Source of the DNA: Bradyrhizobium lupini
GTDB lineage: Bacteria; Pseudomonadota; Alphaproteobacteria; Rhizobiales; Xanthobacteraceae
DNA: 64,000 bases
Direction: 5' to 3'
NCBI RefSeq assembly: GCF_040939785.1
Contig: NZ_CP162553.1
Span: forward strand, 4,092,001 to 4,156,000
Below are positions 9,347-21,248 of the stretch, in pieces. A model generated the notes under the pieces. That model did not search any database. It was given only the letters and a program-made list of their open reading frames with translations, and was not told the DNA's origin. A program made the translations under genes and the position numbers. Position 1 is the stretch's first letter. Each line of letters begins with the position of its first letter.

Positions 9347-10221
9347 GCCGATCCCCGCACCAGGTGCAGATGATCCGGCCCCGCCTTGGGGTCGGCGACG
9401 CCGAAGCGGCGGCCGTGCTGGAGTGAGGGTATCGCGCGGCGCGCGGTCTCGACCTTGGCCGGATCGATTTTTGCCATGATGATGCCGGGCTCGACATCGC
9501 CTTCGGCGAGGATCTCGCCCCAGGGATCGATGATCAGCGAATGGCCATAAGTCTCGCGCTTGTTCTCGTGCAGGCCTGCCTGTGCCGCGGCGAAGATGAA
9601 GCAACCGGTCTCGATCGCGCGCGCACGCAACAGCACGTGCCAATGCGCCTCGCCGGTCTTGCGGGTAAAGGCCGAGGGCACCGTGATGAAGTACGCGCCG
9701 CTTTCGGCCAGCGCGCGGTAGAGCGCGGGGAAGCGCACGTCATAACAGATCGTCAGGCCGACGCGGCCCCAGGGCAGGTCGGAGATCACGGCCGTCTCGC
9801 CCGGCTGGTAATTGGCGGATTCGCGATAGCTCTCGCCGTCAGGCAGCTCGATATCGAACATGTGGATCTTGTCGTAGCTCGCGAGCACATTGCCCTCGGG
9901 CCCGATCAGGAACGAGCGGTTGACCGCTTTCTCGTCCGAAAAGCGCAGCGCCAGCGAGCCGACATGGATGTGGATCTTCAGTTCCGCCGCGAGCGCCCGG
10001 TACGCCCTCAGCGAGCTGTCGTCGTCTTGGCTCTGGAGGTGCTCGAACAGGGCCTTGCGGTTGAGCTGCATCATGTTGCTGACTTCGGGCGTCTGCACGT
10101 AGTCGGCGCCATTGGCTGCAGCCTGGCGGATCAGCCTGGTGGCCTGCGCGAGGCTGGGCTCGGGCATGAGGCCGGTGCGCATTTGCACCATCGCCGCCGT
10201 GAAGGTCCTGTTGTCGCTCAT
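9343..10221 (-). CDS. Carbon-nitrogen hydrolase (Nit1/Nit2-type nitrilase superfamily)
   Basis: 292 residues from ATG 10221, which overlaps the grxC stop as ATGA. The catalytic triad of the superfamily is visible: Glu in YVQTPEVSNMM, Lys in YDKIHMFDIELPDG, and Cys in GLTICYDVRFPALYR. The last motif and the C-terminus (HLHLVRGS-like end) fit the Nit-type omega-amidase or deaminated-glutathione amidase branch rather than a true nitrilase. The grxC neighbourhood would suit a role in glutathione-related metabolite repair, which is inference. Confidence 0.9.
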   Translation of the reverse strand: MSDNRTFTAAMVQMRTGLMPEPSLAQATRLIRQAAANGADYVQTPEVSNMMQLNRKALFEHLQSQDDDSSLRAYRALAAELKIHIHVGSLALRFSDEKAVNRSFLIGPEGNVLASYDKIHMFDIELPDGESYRESANYQPGETAVISDLPWGRVGLTICYDVRFPALYRALAESGAYFITVPSAFTRKTGEAHWHVLLRARAIETGCFIFAAAQAGLHENKRETYGHSLIIDPWGEILAEGDVEPGIIMAKIDPAKVETARRAIPSLQHGRRFGVADPKAGPDHLHLVRGSA

Positions 10222-10493
10222 GACTCCGCCTTGACGCTTTCGAGCATGGCGTCGAGCTTGCCTTCGCGATCGAGCGCGTAGAGCTCGTCGCAACCCCCGA
10301 CATGGGTTCCGGCGATCCAGATCTGCGGGAAGGTCGAGCCCTCGCCTGAGCGATCGTACATCTCCTGGCGCCAGGACGGGTTCTTGGCGATATCGAACTC
10401 CGTGAACGTCGCCTTCTTTCGGGTCAGCAGCGACTTGGCGGCGGAACAATAGCCGCAGCCCGGCCTCGTGTAGATCTCGACAGCAGCGGTCAT
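10218..10493 (-). CDS. grxC: Glutaredoxin 3
   Basis: 91 residues from ATG 10493 (MTAAVEIYTRPG...); an upstream ATG at 10511 is possible. The dithiol active site is CGYC in RPGCGYCSAAKSLL, a common variant of CPYC. The cis-Pro segment STFPQIWI and the glutathione-binding GGCDELYAL follow in the expected places. It reduces disulfides and glutathione adducts in the cytoplasm. It is cotranscribed with, and translationally coupled to, the nitrilase-like gene downstream. Confidence 0.95.
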   Translation of the reverse strand: MTAAVEIYTRPGCGYCSAAKSLLTRKKATFTEFDIAKNPSWRQEMYDRSGEGSTFPQIWIAGTHVGGCDELYALDREGKLDAMLESVKAES

Positions 10494-10540
10494 CTTGTCT
10501 GGCGCTCTCATGTCATGAATTCATTGAATTATATGGGACT

Positions 10541-11338
10541 TCACCGGCTCTCGACAACCCGGGCAAACACCAGCACGTCCACTTGCGCCGCTTTGGCCCG
10601 GAGCAGGGCCCGCGCACAGGCATCCAGCGTCGCGCCCGACGTCAGGACGTCGTCGATGAGGACAATGCGCCGACCCTGGACGTCCGCCTGGCGGTCGGGG
10701 GATACCTGGAATGCGCCTTGCACATTGGTGGCGCGCTGGGCCCGCGACAGGCCGATCTGCTGCTCGGTCGCGCGTACCCGGCGCAGCACCTCAGCCTTCG
10801 CCTTCACTCCGCTCTGCCGCTCGATGATCCGCGCCAGCGCCCCGGACTGGTTGTAGCGGCGGCGCCACGCCCTTCGCCAATGCAGGGGAACGGGCACCAG
10901 CATGTCGGCTTCGGCGAGCAGTTCGCCGCCCGCGCGCGCCATCCAGCGGCCCATGGCGGGCGCCAAATCCGTCCGGTCCTGGTATTTCAGCGCATGCACC
11001 AGGGTGCGCGCGACGTCGTCATAACGCACCGCGGCGCGCGCCCGCTGGTAGGCCGGCGGGCTCGCGATCGCCTCCATCGACAGCATGTCGGGCCCGGGAT
11101 CGTACACAAAGGGAATGCCGAGCCGCGGGCAGTAGGGCCGTTCGATGAACGACAGCCGCGCCCAGCACGCCGCGCACACGCCCTCGCCGTCGACCGGCTC
11201 GCGGCAGGACACGCACAGTGTCGGCAGCGCAACGTCGAGCGCAAGCCTTGGCAGATGCGCCATCACACTGCGGCAGGCCTGAAGCGCGCCGCGCAAATGG
11301 CTGGAAATGGAGCGTGGTGGTGATGCCTCGGCGTCCAT
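10541..11338 (-). CDS. comF: ComF family protein (phosphoribosyltransferase-like)
   Basis: 265 residues. An N-terminal zinc-finger-like region (CVSCREP...CAACW near residues 42-59, then YCPRLG) precedes a type I phosphoribosyltransferase fold ending in the PRPP-binding loop VLIDDVLTSGATL. This is the ComF/GntX architecture, implicated in natural DNA uptake in naturally competent species and of unclear role elsewhere. It lies just upstream of grxC on the same strand. Confidence 0.92.
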   Translation of the reverse strand: MDAEASPPRSISSHLRGALQACRSVMAHLPRLALDVALPTLCVSCREPVDGEGVCAACWARLSFIERPYCPRLGIPFVYDPGPDMLSMEAIASPPAYQRARAAVRYDDVARTLVHALKYQDRTDLAPAMGRWMARAGGELLAEADMLVPVPLHWRRAWRRRYNQSGALARIIERQSGVKAKAEVLRRVRATEQQIGLSRAQRATNVQGAFQVSPDRQADVQGRRIVLIDDVLTSGATLDACARALLRAKAAQVDVLVFARVVESR

Positions 11339-11403
11339 TGGGCAAGGCTAGCGCCGTCCTGCGCCACGCTCAAGTCAATGGGCTGTTCTCGTCCGCGCCC
11401 GGC

Positions 11404-11718
11404 CTACGGCTCTTTCGGCAGCACGGGCCGGAAAAACGATCGCTCATAACGGCGAAAGCAGCGCGTTTGCCTTGCGAACTCGATCGCTTTCTGGACGTCC
11501 GGATCTTCGGCGCTGTCCTTCCGATATTGTTCGTACGCCGCGAAGCTCGGGAAGCTGAACATCGCGAGGGCGACGTCGCTGGCGCCTTCCGATGGCAGGA
11601 AGTACCCGTGGTGGATGCCGCCGAATCTTGGCACTAGTTCCAGCCACATCCTGCCATAGGCTTCGAATTCGGCGAGCTTGTCCGGGGGGATCTCGTATCG
11701 CAGATAACAGGTGATCAT
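11404..11718 (-). CDS. NIPSNAP family protein
   Basis: 104 residues from ATG 11718. The sequence MITCYLRYEIPPDKLAEFEAY and the later WxxLVPRFGGIHHGYFLP fit the ferredoxin-like dimeric alpha/beta-barrel fold of the NIPSNAP family. No catalytic function is established for the family in bacteria. It stands alone between comF and a divergent methyltransferase gene. Confidence 0.8.
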   Translation of the reverse strand: MITCYLRYEIPPDKLAEFEAYGRMWLELVPRFGGIHHGYFLPSEGASDVALAMFSFPSFAAYEQYRKDSAEDPDVQKAIEFARQTRCFRRYERSFFRPVLPKEP

Positions 11719-11833
11719 CGTTTGACGCTCCGGCGCCGCGGGCCTGGTGCGGATTGCTAGTTTGGAACACGGGGCCGGTGCCGGCTCCATGAGGCAAGGC
11801 TAGCGCCGCGCGCAGTGGATTGCCAGAACCAGC

Positions 11834-12703
11834 ATGATCGGCGTAACCAGCGGCATGGCTCAAGACCCGCAAACCCCGCCCGCTTTGTTCGATCGTGCCT
11901 TGCTGCGCGCGCGACAGCGCCGCGCGCAGGCGCAAGGTGCCGCGAGCTTCCTGCTGGATCGGGTCGCCGAGGACATCTCCGACCGGCTGGCCGCGGTGAT
12001 GCGAGAGTTTCACACAGCGGCCGATCTCTGGACGCCCGGCGAGGGTCTCGCGGTGCTGCGCGCGCGACTGCCCTCGATCGAGCGCATTGAGCTCGATGCG
12101 TCGGGTGCGGAGAAGCTGCCCTTTGTACCGGAGAGCCTCGATCTCGTGGTCTCGGCGCTGGCGCTGCAATTCGCCAACGATCTGCCGGGTGTGCTCGCGC
12201 AGATCCGTCGCGCGCTGAGGCCGGACGGGCTGCTGCTGGCGGCGATGATCGGCGGCGACAGCCTGACCGAGCTGCGCCAGGCCTTTGCCGCCGCGGAGGC
12301 CGAATGCGAGGGCGGCGTATCGCCGCGAGTCGCACCGTTCGCCGATCTGCGCGACGTTGGCGCGCTGTTGCAGCGGGCGGGGTTTGCGCTGCCGGTCACC
12401 GATGTCGACCGCGTCGTGGTGCGCTACGCCAACGCGTTCGCGCTGATGCAGGATATCAGGCGCATGGGCGCCGCCAATGTGCTGATCGAGCGGCGACGCA
12501 CGCCGAGCCGGCGATCGACGCTGCTGCGGATGGCTGAAATCTACGCGGAACGCTTTGCCGACGCCGACGGCCGCATCCGTGCGACATTCGACATCATCTG
12601 GCTTTCCGGCTGGGCGCCGCATGCGAGCCAGCAGCAGCCGCTCAAGCCTGGATCAGCGAAGGCGAGCCTGGCGGGAGCGGTGAAGAAGGCCGGAGGGACG
12701 TAA
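11834..12703 (+). CDS. Class I SAM-dependent methyltransferase, NDUFAF5-like
   Basis: 289 residues from ATG 11834, or 282 from ATG 11855. The N-terminal signature PALFDRALLRARQRRAQ and FLLDRVAEDISDRL matches the alphaproteobacterial relatives of mitochondrial NDUFAF5, a complex I assembly factor with a methyltransferase fold (the human protein is reported to hydroxylate an arginine of NDUFS7). The SAM-binding region is weak in motif I, and SLDLVVSALALQFANDLPGVLAQIRRAL fits post-I. The exact reaction cannot be told here. Confidence 0.85.
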   Translation: MIGVTSGMAQDPQTPPALFDRALLRARQRRAQAQGAASFLLDRVAEDISDRLAAVMREFHTAADLWTPGEGLAVLRARLPSIERIELDASGAEKLPFVPESLDLVVSALALQFANDLPGVLAQIRRALRPDGLLLAAMIGGDSLTELRQAFAAAEAECEGGVSPRVAPFADLRDVGALLQRAGFALPVTDVDRVVVRYANAFALMQDIRRMGAANVLIERRRTPSRRSTLLRMAEIYAERFADADGRIRATFDIIWLSGWAPHASQQQPLKPGSAKASLAGAVKKAGGT

Positions 12704-12713
12704 GCTCTCTCCG

Positions 12714-12836
12714 CCGTCATGGCCGGCATGCCGTCCGAAGGACGGCGTCGCTTCCGCTCGCCTATGTCCCGGCCATCCACGCCTCTCGGTTCAGCACGAA
12801 GATCGTGGATGCCCGGGACAAGCCGGCATGACGCCG
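12714..12836. repeat. Diverged palindromic repeat (family A relative)
   Basis: GCCGTCATGGCCGGCATGCC... and ...GTGGATGCCCGGGACAAGCCGGCATGACG form outer arms, with ATCCACGC...GTGGAT as the inner inverted core in place of ATCCAGTA/TACTGGAT. It lies between the methyltransferase and mutT. Confidence 0.65.
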
Positions 12837-12859
12837 AGAGTGTGGTGCCCGCTTCGAAT

Positions 12860-13270
12860 TCACATCAACAAATCAATCAAATGCGGGATCAGCGGAATGT
12901 CCGCGGGCGGCATGGGATAGTCGCGCAGCTTGTTGGCGCGAACCCAGGCCAGGGCCTGGCCTTCGCGCGGCGTGACCTGTCCGTCCCAGCGCCGGCAAAT
13001 GAAGAGCGGCATCAGGAGGTGGAAGGTCTCGTAGCCGTAGCTCGCGAACGTCAGCGGCGCCAGGCAGGGTTCGGCGACGGTGATGCCGAGCTCCTCGTGG
13101 AGTTCGCGGATCAGGCTCTGTTCCGGCCGCTCGCCGGGCTCGCACTTGCCGCCGGGAAATTCCCAAAGGCCGGCCAGCGTCTTGCCCTCGGGGCGCTGCG
13201 CGATCAGGACGCGCTTGTCGGCGTCGACGAGGGCGCAAGCCACCACGAGCGTCAGTTTGAGATCAGCCAT
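12860..13270 (-). CDS. mutT: Nudix (deoxy)nucleoside triphosphate pyrophosphohydrolase, MutT-like
   Basis: 136 residues. The Nudix box is complete and canonical: it begins GKCEPGE and ends RELHEELGI (GX5EX7REUXEEXGU), near residues 41-63. The family removes oxidised nucleotides such as 8-oxo-dGTP from the pool. Its position beside argJ and secA is the usual one in alphaproteobacteria. A roughly 120-bp palindromic repeat lies between it and the upstream methyltransferase gene. Confidence 0.93.
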   Translation of the reverse strand: MADLKLTLVVACALVDADKRVLIAQRPEGKTLAGLWEFPGGKCEPGERPEQSLIRELHEELGITVAEPCLAPLTFASYGYETFHLLMPLFICRRWDGQVTPREGQALAWVRANKLRDYPMPPADIPLIPHLIDLLM

Positions 13271-13410
13271 GCCTGGAATTCCGCTCGCTGAAGGATCATC
13301 CGCAACGGTTCGTTAACCCTGTTACGGCCCGTGTTTCCGAGGTCTCCATAAGTCATATTTAATCCACGGTTCCTAGAGTGGAAACGCTGAAACCATTTCG
13401 GGCCAGATCC

Positions 13411-14766
13411 ATGCGCGCTGAGTGTCGTACCATCTTCCGTCGGTTCCTTCGCGACCGGCGCGGCAATGTCGCGGTGATCTTCGCAATCTGCTGCGTCCCC
13501 CTGATCACGTTCATCGGCACCGCGATCGACTACTCCCGCGCGACGCAGGTCCGGGCCAAGCTTCAGGGCGCGGCTGACGCGGCCAGCGTCGGTGCGCTCG
13601 CCAAGGCATCGCCGGGGTTTGCCGCCGCGGGCTCGATGACCACGGACGGCACGATCACGGCCGGCGTCGACGACGCCCAGAAAATCTTCGATGCCAATCG
13701 CGCCAACCTGACCGGCTATACGCTCGACAGCGTCACCCCGACCGTCGTCAAGACCGGCTCGACCATCAACTCGACCGTCTCTTTCACCGCCACCATCAAC
13801 ACCATGTTTCTCGGCCTGATCGGCAAGACCACACTGACCATGAGCGGCACGTCGTCGTCGACGGCCAATATGCCGCTCTATGTCGACTTCTATCTCCTGC
13901 TGGACAATTCTCCGTCGATGGGCGTCGCAGCGACACCGACCGACATAACGAAATTGCAGGGAAAGACGGGTGGATGTGCATTCGCGTGTCACGACACCAC
14001 CAAGGCCGCCGGCACAAGCAACTACGACATCGCCAAAGCAAACGGCATCACGACCCGAATTGACGTGGTGCGCCAGGCGAGCGCGAACCTGATGGACACA
14101 GCCCAGAACACGCAGACCTATTCGAACCAGTTCAGAATGGCGATCTACGATTTCGGCGCTTCGTCAGCGACGATCGGATTGAGAAATCTGTTCGCGCTGT
14201 CGTCGAGCCTGAGCTCCGCCAAGACTGCGGCGGGAAACATCGACCTGATGGCGGTCGCCGGTCAGAATGACTCGTATACTAAAGACAAAGATACTCCCTT
14301 CACCACGATTTTTCCCGCGATCAATAGCGCAATCGCCTCGCCGGGAGCCGGCACATCCGCGTCACCGCTGAAATATCTGTTTTTTGTATCCGATGGGGTC
14401 GCTGACGAAACCAACTCAGGCACGACGATGTGTAGTGTCTCGTCTTCTTCGTATCCTCTCGCGTCATCGAATCGCTGTCAGTCGCCGATCAATCCGGCGC
14501 TCTGCACGGCCATCAAGGACCGCGGTATCAAGATCGCGGTGCTGTACACGACGTATCAACCACCTACCGACACCTGGTACACCACCTGGATCTCGCCCTT
14601 TAACCCCGGGCCGTGGGGGCCGTCTCCGAACAGCAAGATCGCGCAGAACATGCAGAGCTGCGCTTCGCCGGGATTCTATTTCGAGGTCAGCCCCACCCAG
14701 GGCATTTCGGAAGCGATGAACGCGCTGTTCAAGAAGGCACTCGCGGATGCGCGGATCTCGGGGTGA
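13411..14766 (+). CDS. TadE/TadG-like protein with von Willebrand A region
   Basis: 451 residues from ATG 13411; an in-frame GTG at 13378 would add eleven. An N-terminal basic stretch and one hydrophobic helix (DRRGNVAVIFAICCVPLITFIGTAIDYS) followed by AKLQGAADAASVGAL is the TadE/TadG pilin-like signature. The rest is periplasmic or extracellular and contains a VWA-type metal-site motif DNSPSM near residue 169, and FFVSDGVADE further on. TadG-like proteins are linked to tight-adherence (Flp) pili, but no other tad genes are in this window. Its stop lies inside a hairpin of the shared terminator region with argJ. Confidence 0.85.
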   Translation: MRAECRTIFRRFLRDRRGNVAVIFAICCVPLITFIGTAIDYSRATQVRAKLQGAADAASVGALAKASPGFAAAGSMTTDGTITAGVDDAQKIFDANRANLTGYTLDSVTPTVVKTGSTINSTVSFTATINTMFLGLIGKTTLTMSGTSSSTANMPLYVDFYLLLDNSPSMGVAATPTDITKLQGKTGGCAFACHDTTKAAGTSNYDIAKANGITTRIDVVRQASANLMDTAQNTQTYSNQFRMAIYDFGASSATIGLRNLFALSSSLSSAKTAAGNIDLMAVAGQNDSYTKDKDTPFTTIFPAINSAIASPGAGTSASPLKYLFFVSDGVADETNSGTTMCSVSSSSYPLASSNRCQSPINPALCTAIKDRGIKIAVLYTTYQPPTDTWYTTWISPFNPGPWGPSPNSKIAQNMQSCASPGFYFEVSPTQGISEAMNALFKKALADARISG

Positions 14767-14817
14767 TTTTGATCACCCCGCCCGCTTGCGGGTCAAGCGG
14801 ACTCACCGCGAGTCCGG
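14761..14817. terminator. Convergent terminator region between tadG-like gene and argJ
   Basis: Three tandem hairpins fill the 57 bases between the two converging genes: GGGTGA-ttttga-TCACCC (14761-14778, covering the stop codon of the plus-strand gene), CCCGC-tt-GCGGG, and CGGACTC-accgc-GAGTCCG. No long U-tract follows either side, so this is a likely but unproven bidirectional terminator. Confidence 0.45.
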
Positions 14818-16058
14818 CTACGACCTGTAATCCCCGTTGATCGCGACATACTCCTTGGTGAGGTCGCAGGTCAGCACGCGGTCGCGGCCCTTGCCGAGGC
14901 CGAGCGAGACCTTGATCGCGATCTCCGGCGCCTTCATCGCTTCCGACACCTGCGCCTCGTCATAGGACGGATCTCGCGCGCCGCTCCTGGCGACGCGGAT
15001 GCCGTTGAAGGAGATCGAGAGCTTGTCGCGGTCAGCCGGCTCGCCGGCCTTGCCGACCGCCATCACCACGCGGCCCCAATTGGCGTCCTCGCCGGCGATT
15101 GCGGTCTTCACCAGCGGCGAGTTCGCGATCGACATCGCGATCTTGCGCGCCGAGGCCTTGGTCTTGGCGCCCTCGACGGTGATCTCGACCAGCTTGCGCG
15201 CGCCTTCGCCGTCGCGGGCCACTTGCTCGGAAAGATTGGCGAGCACCTGGTTGAAGGCCTTGACGAAGGCTTTCAGGCGCGGGTCGGTGGCGCGACTGAT
15301 CTTCGGCGCGCCGTGTTCCGCAGCAGCACCGGTGGCAAAGGCCAGCAGCGTGTCCGAGGTCGAGGTGTCGCCGTCGATCGTGACCGCGTTGAAGGTGTCC
15401 TCGACGCCGCTTTTGAGCAGCGCCTGCAGCGCGGCAGGCGCGATCGGTGCGTCGGTGAAGATGAAGGACAGCATCGTCGCCATATCGGGCGCGATCATGC
15501 CGGCACCCTTGGCCATGCCATTGATGGTGACCTTGGCTTTGCCGAGCTTCACGGTCGCGGTCGCGACCTTCGGGAAGGTGTCAGTGGTCATGATCGCCTT
15601 GGCGGCCGCCAGATAATCGCCGGCCTCGGCGGTTTCCGCGAGCCGACCGAGCACGCCATCGAACTTGCTCGCATCCAGCGGCTCGCCGATCACGCCGGTC
15701 GAGGCCAGGAAGATCTCACCCTCGGTGCATCCGACGGCCTTGGCCGCGATCTTCGCGGTCAGTGCCGTGGAGCTGCGGCCGGTCTTGCCGGTGAAGGCAT
15801 TGGCGTTGCCGGAATTGACCACCAACGCGCGGGCCTTGCCGCCTTTCAGCTTGGCGCGGCACCATTCCACCGGCGCGGAGGGACATTTCGACTTGGTGAA
15901 GACGCCTGCGACCGCGGTGCCCTTGTCCATCACCGCCAGCAGCACGTCGGTGCGGTTCTTGTAGCGAATGCCGGCTTCGGCCGTCGCGAGACGGACCCCC
16001 GCGATCACGGGCATGTCGGGAACGTGTTTCGGGGCGAGGGGGAAACGGAGGAGGACAT
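14818..16058 (-). CDS. argJ: Bifunctional ornithine acetyltransferase/N-acetylglutamate synthase, apparent 5' frameshift
   Basis: ArgJ recycles the acetyl group from N-acetylornithine to glutamate in arginine synthesis. The self-cleavage region [15 protein letters not shown] (Thr nucleophile) is intact, so the precursor should process into alpha and beta chains. From ATG 16014 ([15 protein letters not shown]) the frame is open to the stop. The family start, [15 protein letters not shown], is encoded from ATG 16058 but lies one base out of frame: a C5 run (minus strand, 16042-16038) would need to be C6. Adding one C gives exactly 15 codons before Met and a 413-residue protein, the length I expect for Bradyrhizobium ArgJ. 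A sequencing indel is likelier than a real mutation. Confidence 0.92.
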
Positions 16059-16160
16059 CGGGGCGCCTTGGTGGGATCTGGACATGCAGATGCCCGGCGC
16101 GGGGGCCGGGCATCACAAAGGCTTAGATACTCTTCACGTCACCGAAGTGACAGCGAATTC

Positions 16161-17093
16161 TTACTTCTTCGCCGGGGGCGCCATCTTGCTGTCGGACGGC
16201 TTGGCGTCAGCCGGCTTGGCCGCATCGGCCGGCTTGGCGTCCTTTGCCGCATCCGCCGGCTGGTCCAGCCGCTCGACCTTGGCTTCCGCGCGCAGCTTGG
16301 CGACGTAATCGGCCTGGGCCTTGCGGGTGACATACTGCTCGATCTGCGCCTTGACCTGCTCGAAGTCCGGCGCCTTGCGGCTGCGCTTTTCCTCGACCTT
16401 GATGACGTGCCAGCCGAACTGCGACTTCACGGGGTCGGAGATCTTGCCCGGCTCGAGCGCGAAGGCGACCGCCGAGAATTCCGGCACCATCTGCTCCTTG
16501 GTGAAGAAGCCGAGGTCGCCGCCGTCGGCCGAGCCCGGATCCTTGGACTTCTTCTTGGCGAGTTCGGCGAAATCGGCGCCCTTGTCGAGTTCGGCCTTCA
16601 CCGCCTTGGCCTCGTCCTCGGTCTCGACCAGGATGTGGCGGGCGTGCACTTCCTGCTCGCCGGTGATCTGCTTGGAGGCCTCCTCATAGACCTTCTTCAT
16701 GGCATCCGGGGTGGTGGCGGCCTTGCCCTCGCCGGCGAGCAGGCTGTCCATCAGCAGGCGGTTGCGGGCGAACGCGAGCCGCTTCTTGAACTCCTCGCCC
16801 TCGGCGAGCTTCTTGTCCTCGGCGGCCTTGCCGACGATCTTCATGTCGATCAGGAAGGACAGGACGTTCTCGTCCTTGGTCGCCGGGTCCATCTGGGCGA
16901 GGCTCGGCCCGAGTTCCTCTTCGGCCATGGCGACGTCGCTCTTCTTGATTTCCGCGCCATTGACCTTCGCCAGCACCGGATCGTCGGCAGCCCGGCCGGG
17001 ACCCGCGATCAGCGCCAGCGCAAGGCAGCCCACGAGGGCGGTGGCGAGGCCGAAGCGCAGGCCGGTTCTGGTTACCGGGAACGAGGTGGTCAT
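16161..17093 (-). CDS. Periplasmic parvulin-type peptidylprolyl isomerase
   Basis: 310 residues from ATG 17093. A signal peptide is clear (basic start, hydrophobic LATALVGCLALALIAG, cleavage near GRA-ADD). A SurA-N-like helical region follows, then one PpiC/parvulin domain (EVHARHILVETEDEA, ADGGDLGFFTKEQMVPEF, SQFGWHVIKVEEKR). The C-terminus is a low-complexity tail of PADA/KPAD units. It should act as a folding chaperone for exported proteins, consistent with its place divergent from secA. Confidence 0.93.
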   Translation of the reverse strand: MTTSFPVTRTGLRFGLATALVGCLALALIAGPGRAADDPVLAKVNGAEIKKSDVAMAEEELGPSLAQMDPATKDENVLSFLIDMKIVGKAAEDKKLAEGEEFKKRLAFARNRLLMDSLLAGEGKAATTPDAMKKVYEEASKQITGEQEVHARHILVETEDEAKAVKAELDKGADFAELAKKKSKDPGSADGGDLGFFTKEQMVPEFSAVAFALEPGKISDPVKSQFGWHVIKVEEKRSRKAPDFEQVKAQIEQYVTRKAQADYVAKLRAEAKVERLDQPADAAKDAKPADAAKPADAKPSDSKMAPPAKK

Positions 17094-17454
17094 GGAAAAT
17101 CCTTTTGTTGAAGCAGGGGGCTGCTCGAGCGGGGCGGACACTCGCCCAATTCAGGGGGCCTTGGCAACGCGAAAAGTCTGTCAAAATGATGAATTAGCCG
17201 CAATGCACCCGCCGTTGACAAGGCCCTGACCGGGCCATATCTCTGCCCGGTCGCGTCCATGCGATGGCGTTTATTTTGCTGCGTTTTTGGCCGTTGAACC
17301 CAGACTTGCCCAACTCCCACCCATATGGCGGATGGACCCCCCGCAGACGGGGCTCTGGCGCCCAGCAGGCGTCACGGTGAGTTGATAGGCAGGCGGGTGA
17401 CAACCTCTTGGCTGCAACGCGAACGCGGTTGAATCGCGAACACAGGAACTAAGC
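17094..17454. promoter_or_regulatory. Divergent promoter region between parvulin gene and secA
   Basis: 361 bases without a gene. It must hold the promoters for both divergent genes. A short purine-rich CAGGAACTA stretch precedes the secA ATG as a plausible ribosome binding site. I see no SecM-like leader peptide and no strong palindrome. Confidence 0.5.
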
Positions 17455-20295
<2,841 letters not shown>

Positions 20296-20303
20296 CGATC
20301 AGG

Positions 20304-20330
20304 TGTGAGGTGCGACGTCGGCGCCTCACA
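20304..20330 (+). terminator. Putative secA terminator hairpin
   Basis: A 10-bp stem (TGTGAGGTGC with GCGCCTCACA, one G-T wobble) with a 7-base loop lies 8 bases after the secA stop. There is no U-tract, so it may instead stabilise the 3' end. Confidence 0.4.
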
Positions 20331-20336
20331 TTCCAC

Positions 20337-20442
20337 TGTCGTCGCCCGGTTTAGCCGGGCGACCCAGTACGCCACGGCTTCTCGGTTCAATCACGTCAGT
20401 CTCTGGAATACTGGATCGCCCGATTAAATCGGGCGATGACAT
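20337..20442. repeat. Dispersed palindromic repeat (family A copy)
   Basis: Two GC-rich hairpin arms (GTCGCCCGG-type) enclose the conserved core CCAGTACGCC...CTCTGGAATACTGGAT. Near-copies occur at about 28756, 36608, 58778 and 60541 and a diverged one at 12714. These are short intergenic elements of the kind common in bradyrhizobia. Confidence 0.8.
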
Positions 20443-20515
20443 CGAGTATGGGGCGCGCGGCTCCATCTCCTTCGCCGGGACGACCGTGTGGAGAGAGCTT
20501 GCTAAACACGCCAGC

Positions 20516-20950
20516 TCAATTCGAGCTGTCGATCAAGCTCTCCAGCAGCCGCTTCAATTCGCTCGTCGATTTGTCGCCGTAGCTCTCGAGGATGTGCTCT
20601 TCCTGGTCGACCGCGAGCGAGTTGAGCTTCTTGCTCAGCACCTTGCCGCGATCGGAGATGAACATCAGGACCTTGCGGCGGTCGTTCGGGTCCTGCACGC
20701 GGTAGACCAGCGTGTCCGAGACCATGCGATCGATCATCTTGGTCAGCGTCGGATGGTTGAGCAGCACGGCATCCGCGAGCTCTCCCATCGAATGGCCGTT
20801 GCCATCCGACAGGACTTTCAGAATGCGCCACTGCTCGACGGGCACGCCTTCCTTGCTCAACCGCAGTTCGAGCTGCCGGTTGATCTCCCGGTTGGCTTGC
20901 GCGAGCAGGTACGCGAGGTGTTCGGTGATCGGGGTGTTCGGTTTTGCCAC
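20516..20950 (-). CDS. MarR family transcriptional regulator of the amide locus
   Basis: 144 residues from GTG 20950 (MAKPNTPITEHLAYLLAQ...); a TTG at 20974 is an alternative. The winged-helix region includes VEQWRILKVLSDGNGHSMGELADAVLLNHPTLTKMIDRM, and the wing contains DPNDRRKVLMFISDRGK, both typical of MarR. It is divergent from the amide-use genes. The intergenic region holds two near-perfect palindromes that could be its operators, so it probably represses that operon and itself; the ligand is inferred to be an amide or derived acid. Confidence 0.88.
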   Translation of the reverse strand: MAKPNTPITEHLAYLLAQANREINRQLELRLSKEGVPVEQWRILKVLSDGNGHSMGELADAVLLNHPTLTKMIDRMVSDTLVYRVQDPNDRRKVLMFISDRGKVLSKKLNSLAVDQEEHILESYGDKSTSELKRLLESLIDSSN

Positions 20951-21000
20951 GGCTAAGACTTTGTCTTGACCCAAATGAGTGAATGTCTTGCAATCGATGC

Positions 21001-21035
21001 TGCATCTATATGCACTTCAATTCTTGAATATTCAA
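21001..21035. promoter_or_regulatory. Candidate MarR operators in the divergent intergenic region
   Basis: Two inverted repeats lie between the MarR gene and the AmiC-like gene: TGCAT-ctat-ATGCA (21001-21014) and the perfect palindrome TTGAATATTCAA (21024-21035). They sit in an AT-rich patch suited to promoters in both directions. MarR dimers bind such palindromes; the assignment is inference. Confidence 0.45.
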
Positions 21036-21248
21036 TATTTTCAAAATAGGATATTGCCCAACAATAGGGCGGGTGCCGCGGCCGCCTGCTGAATGAGCTT
21101 TCAAGTCTGGTATCAGACAGGAGTTGGCGTGCGCGCGACGGTAAACTTCCCGGCTCACGGCGGTCCGGCGTTACCGCCGTCCTTGCTGTTCAGGAATCTG
21201 TCGCCCGCGGCAGCGGATTTCGACCTGTCGCCGGCTGATGCGCATTTC

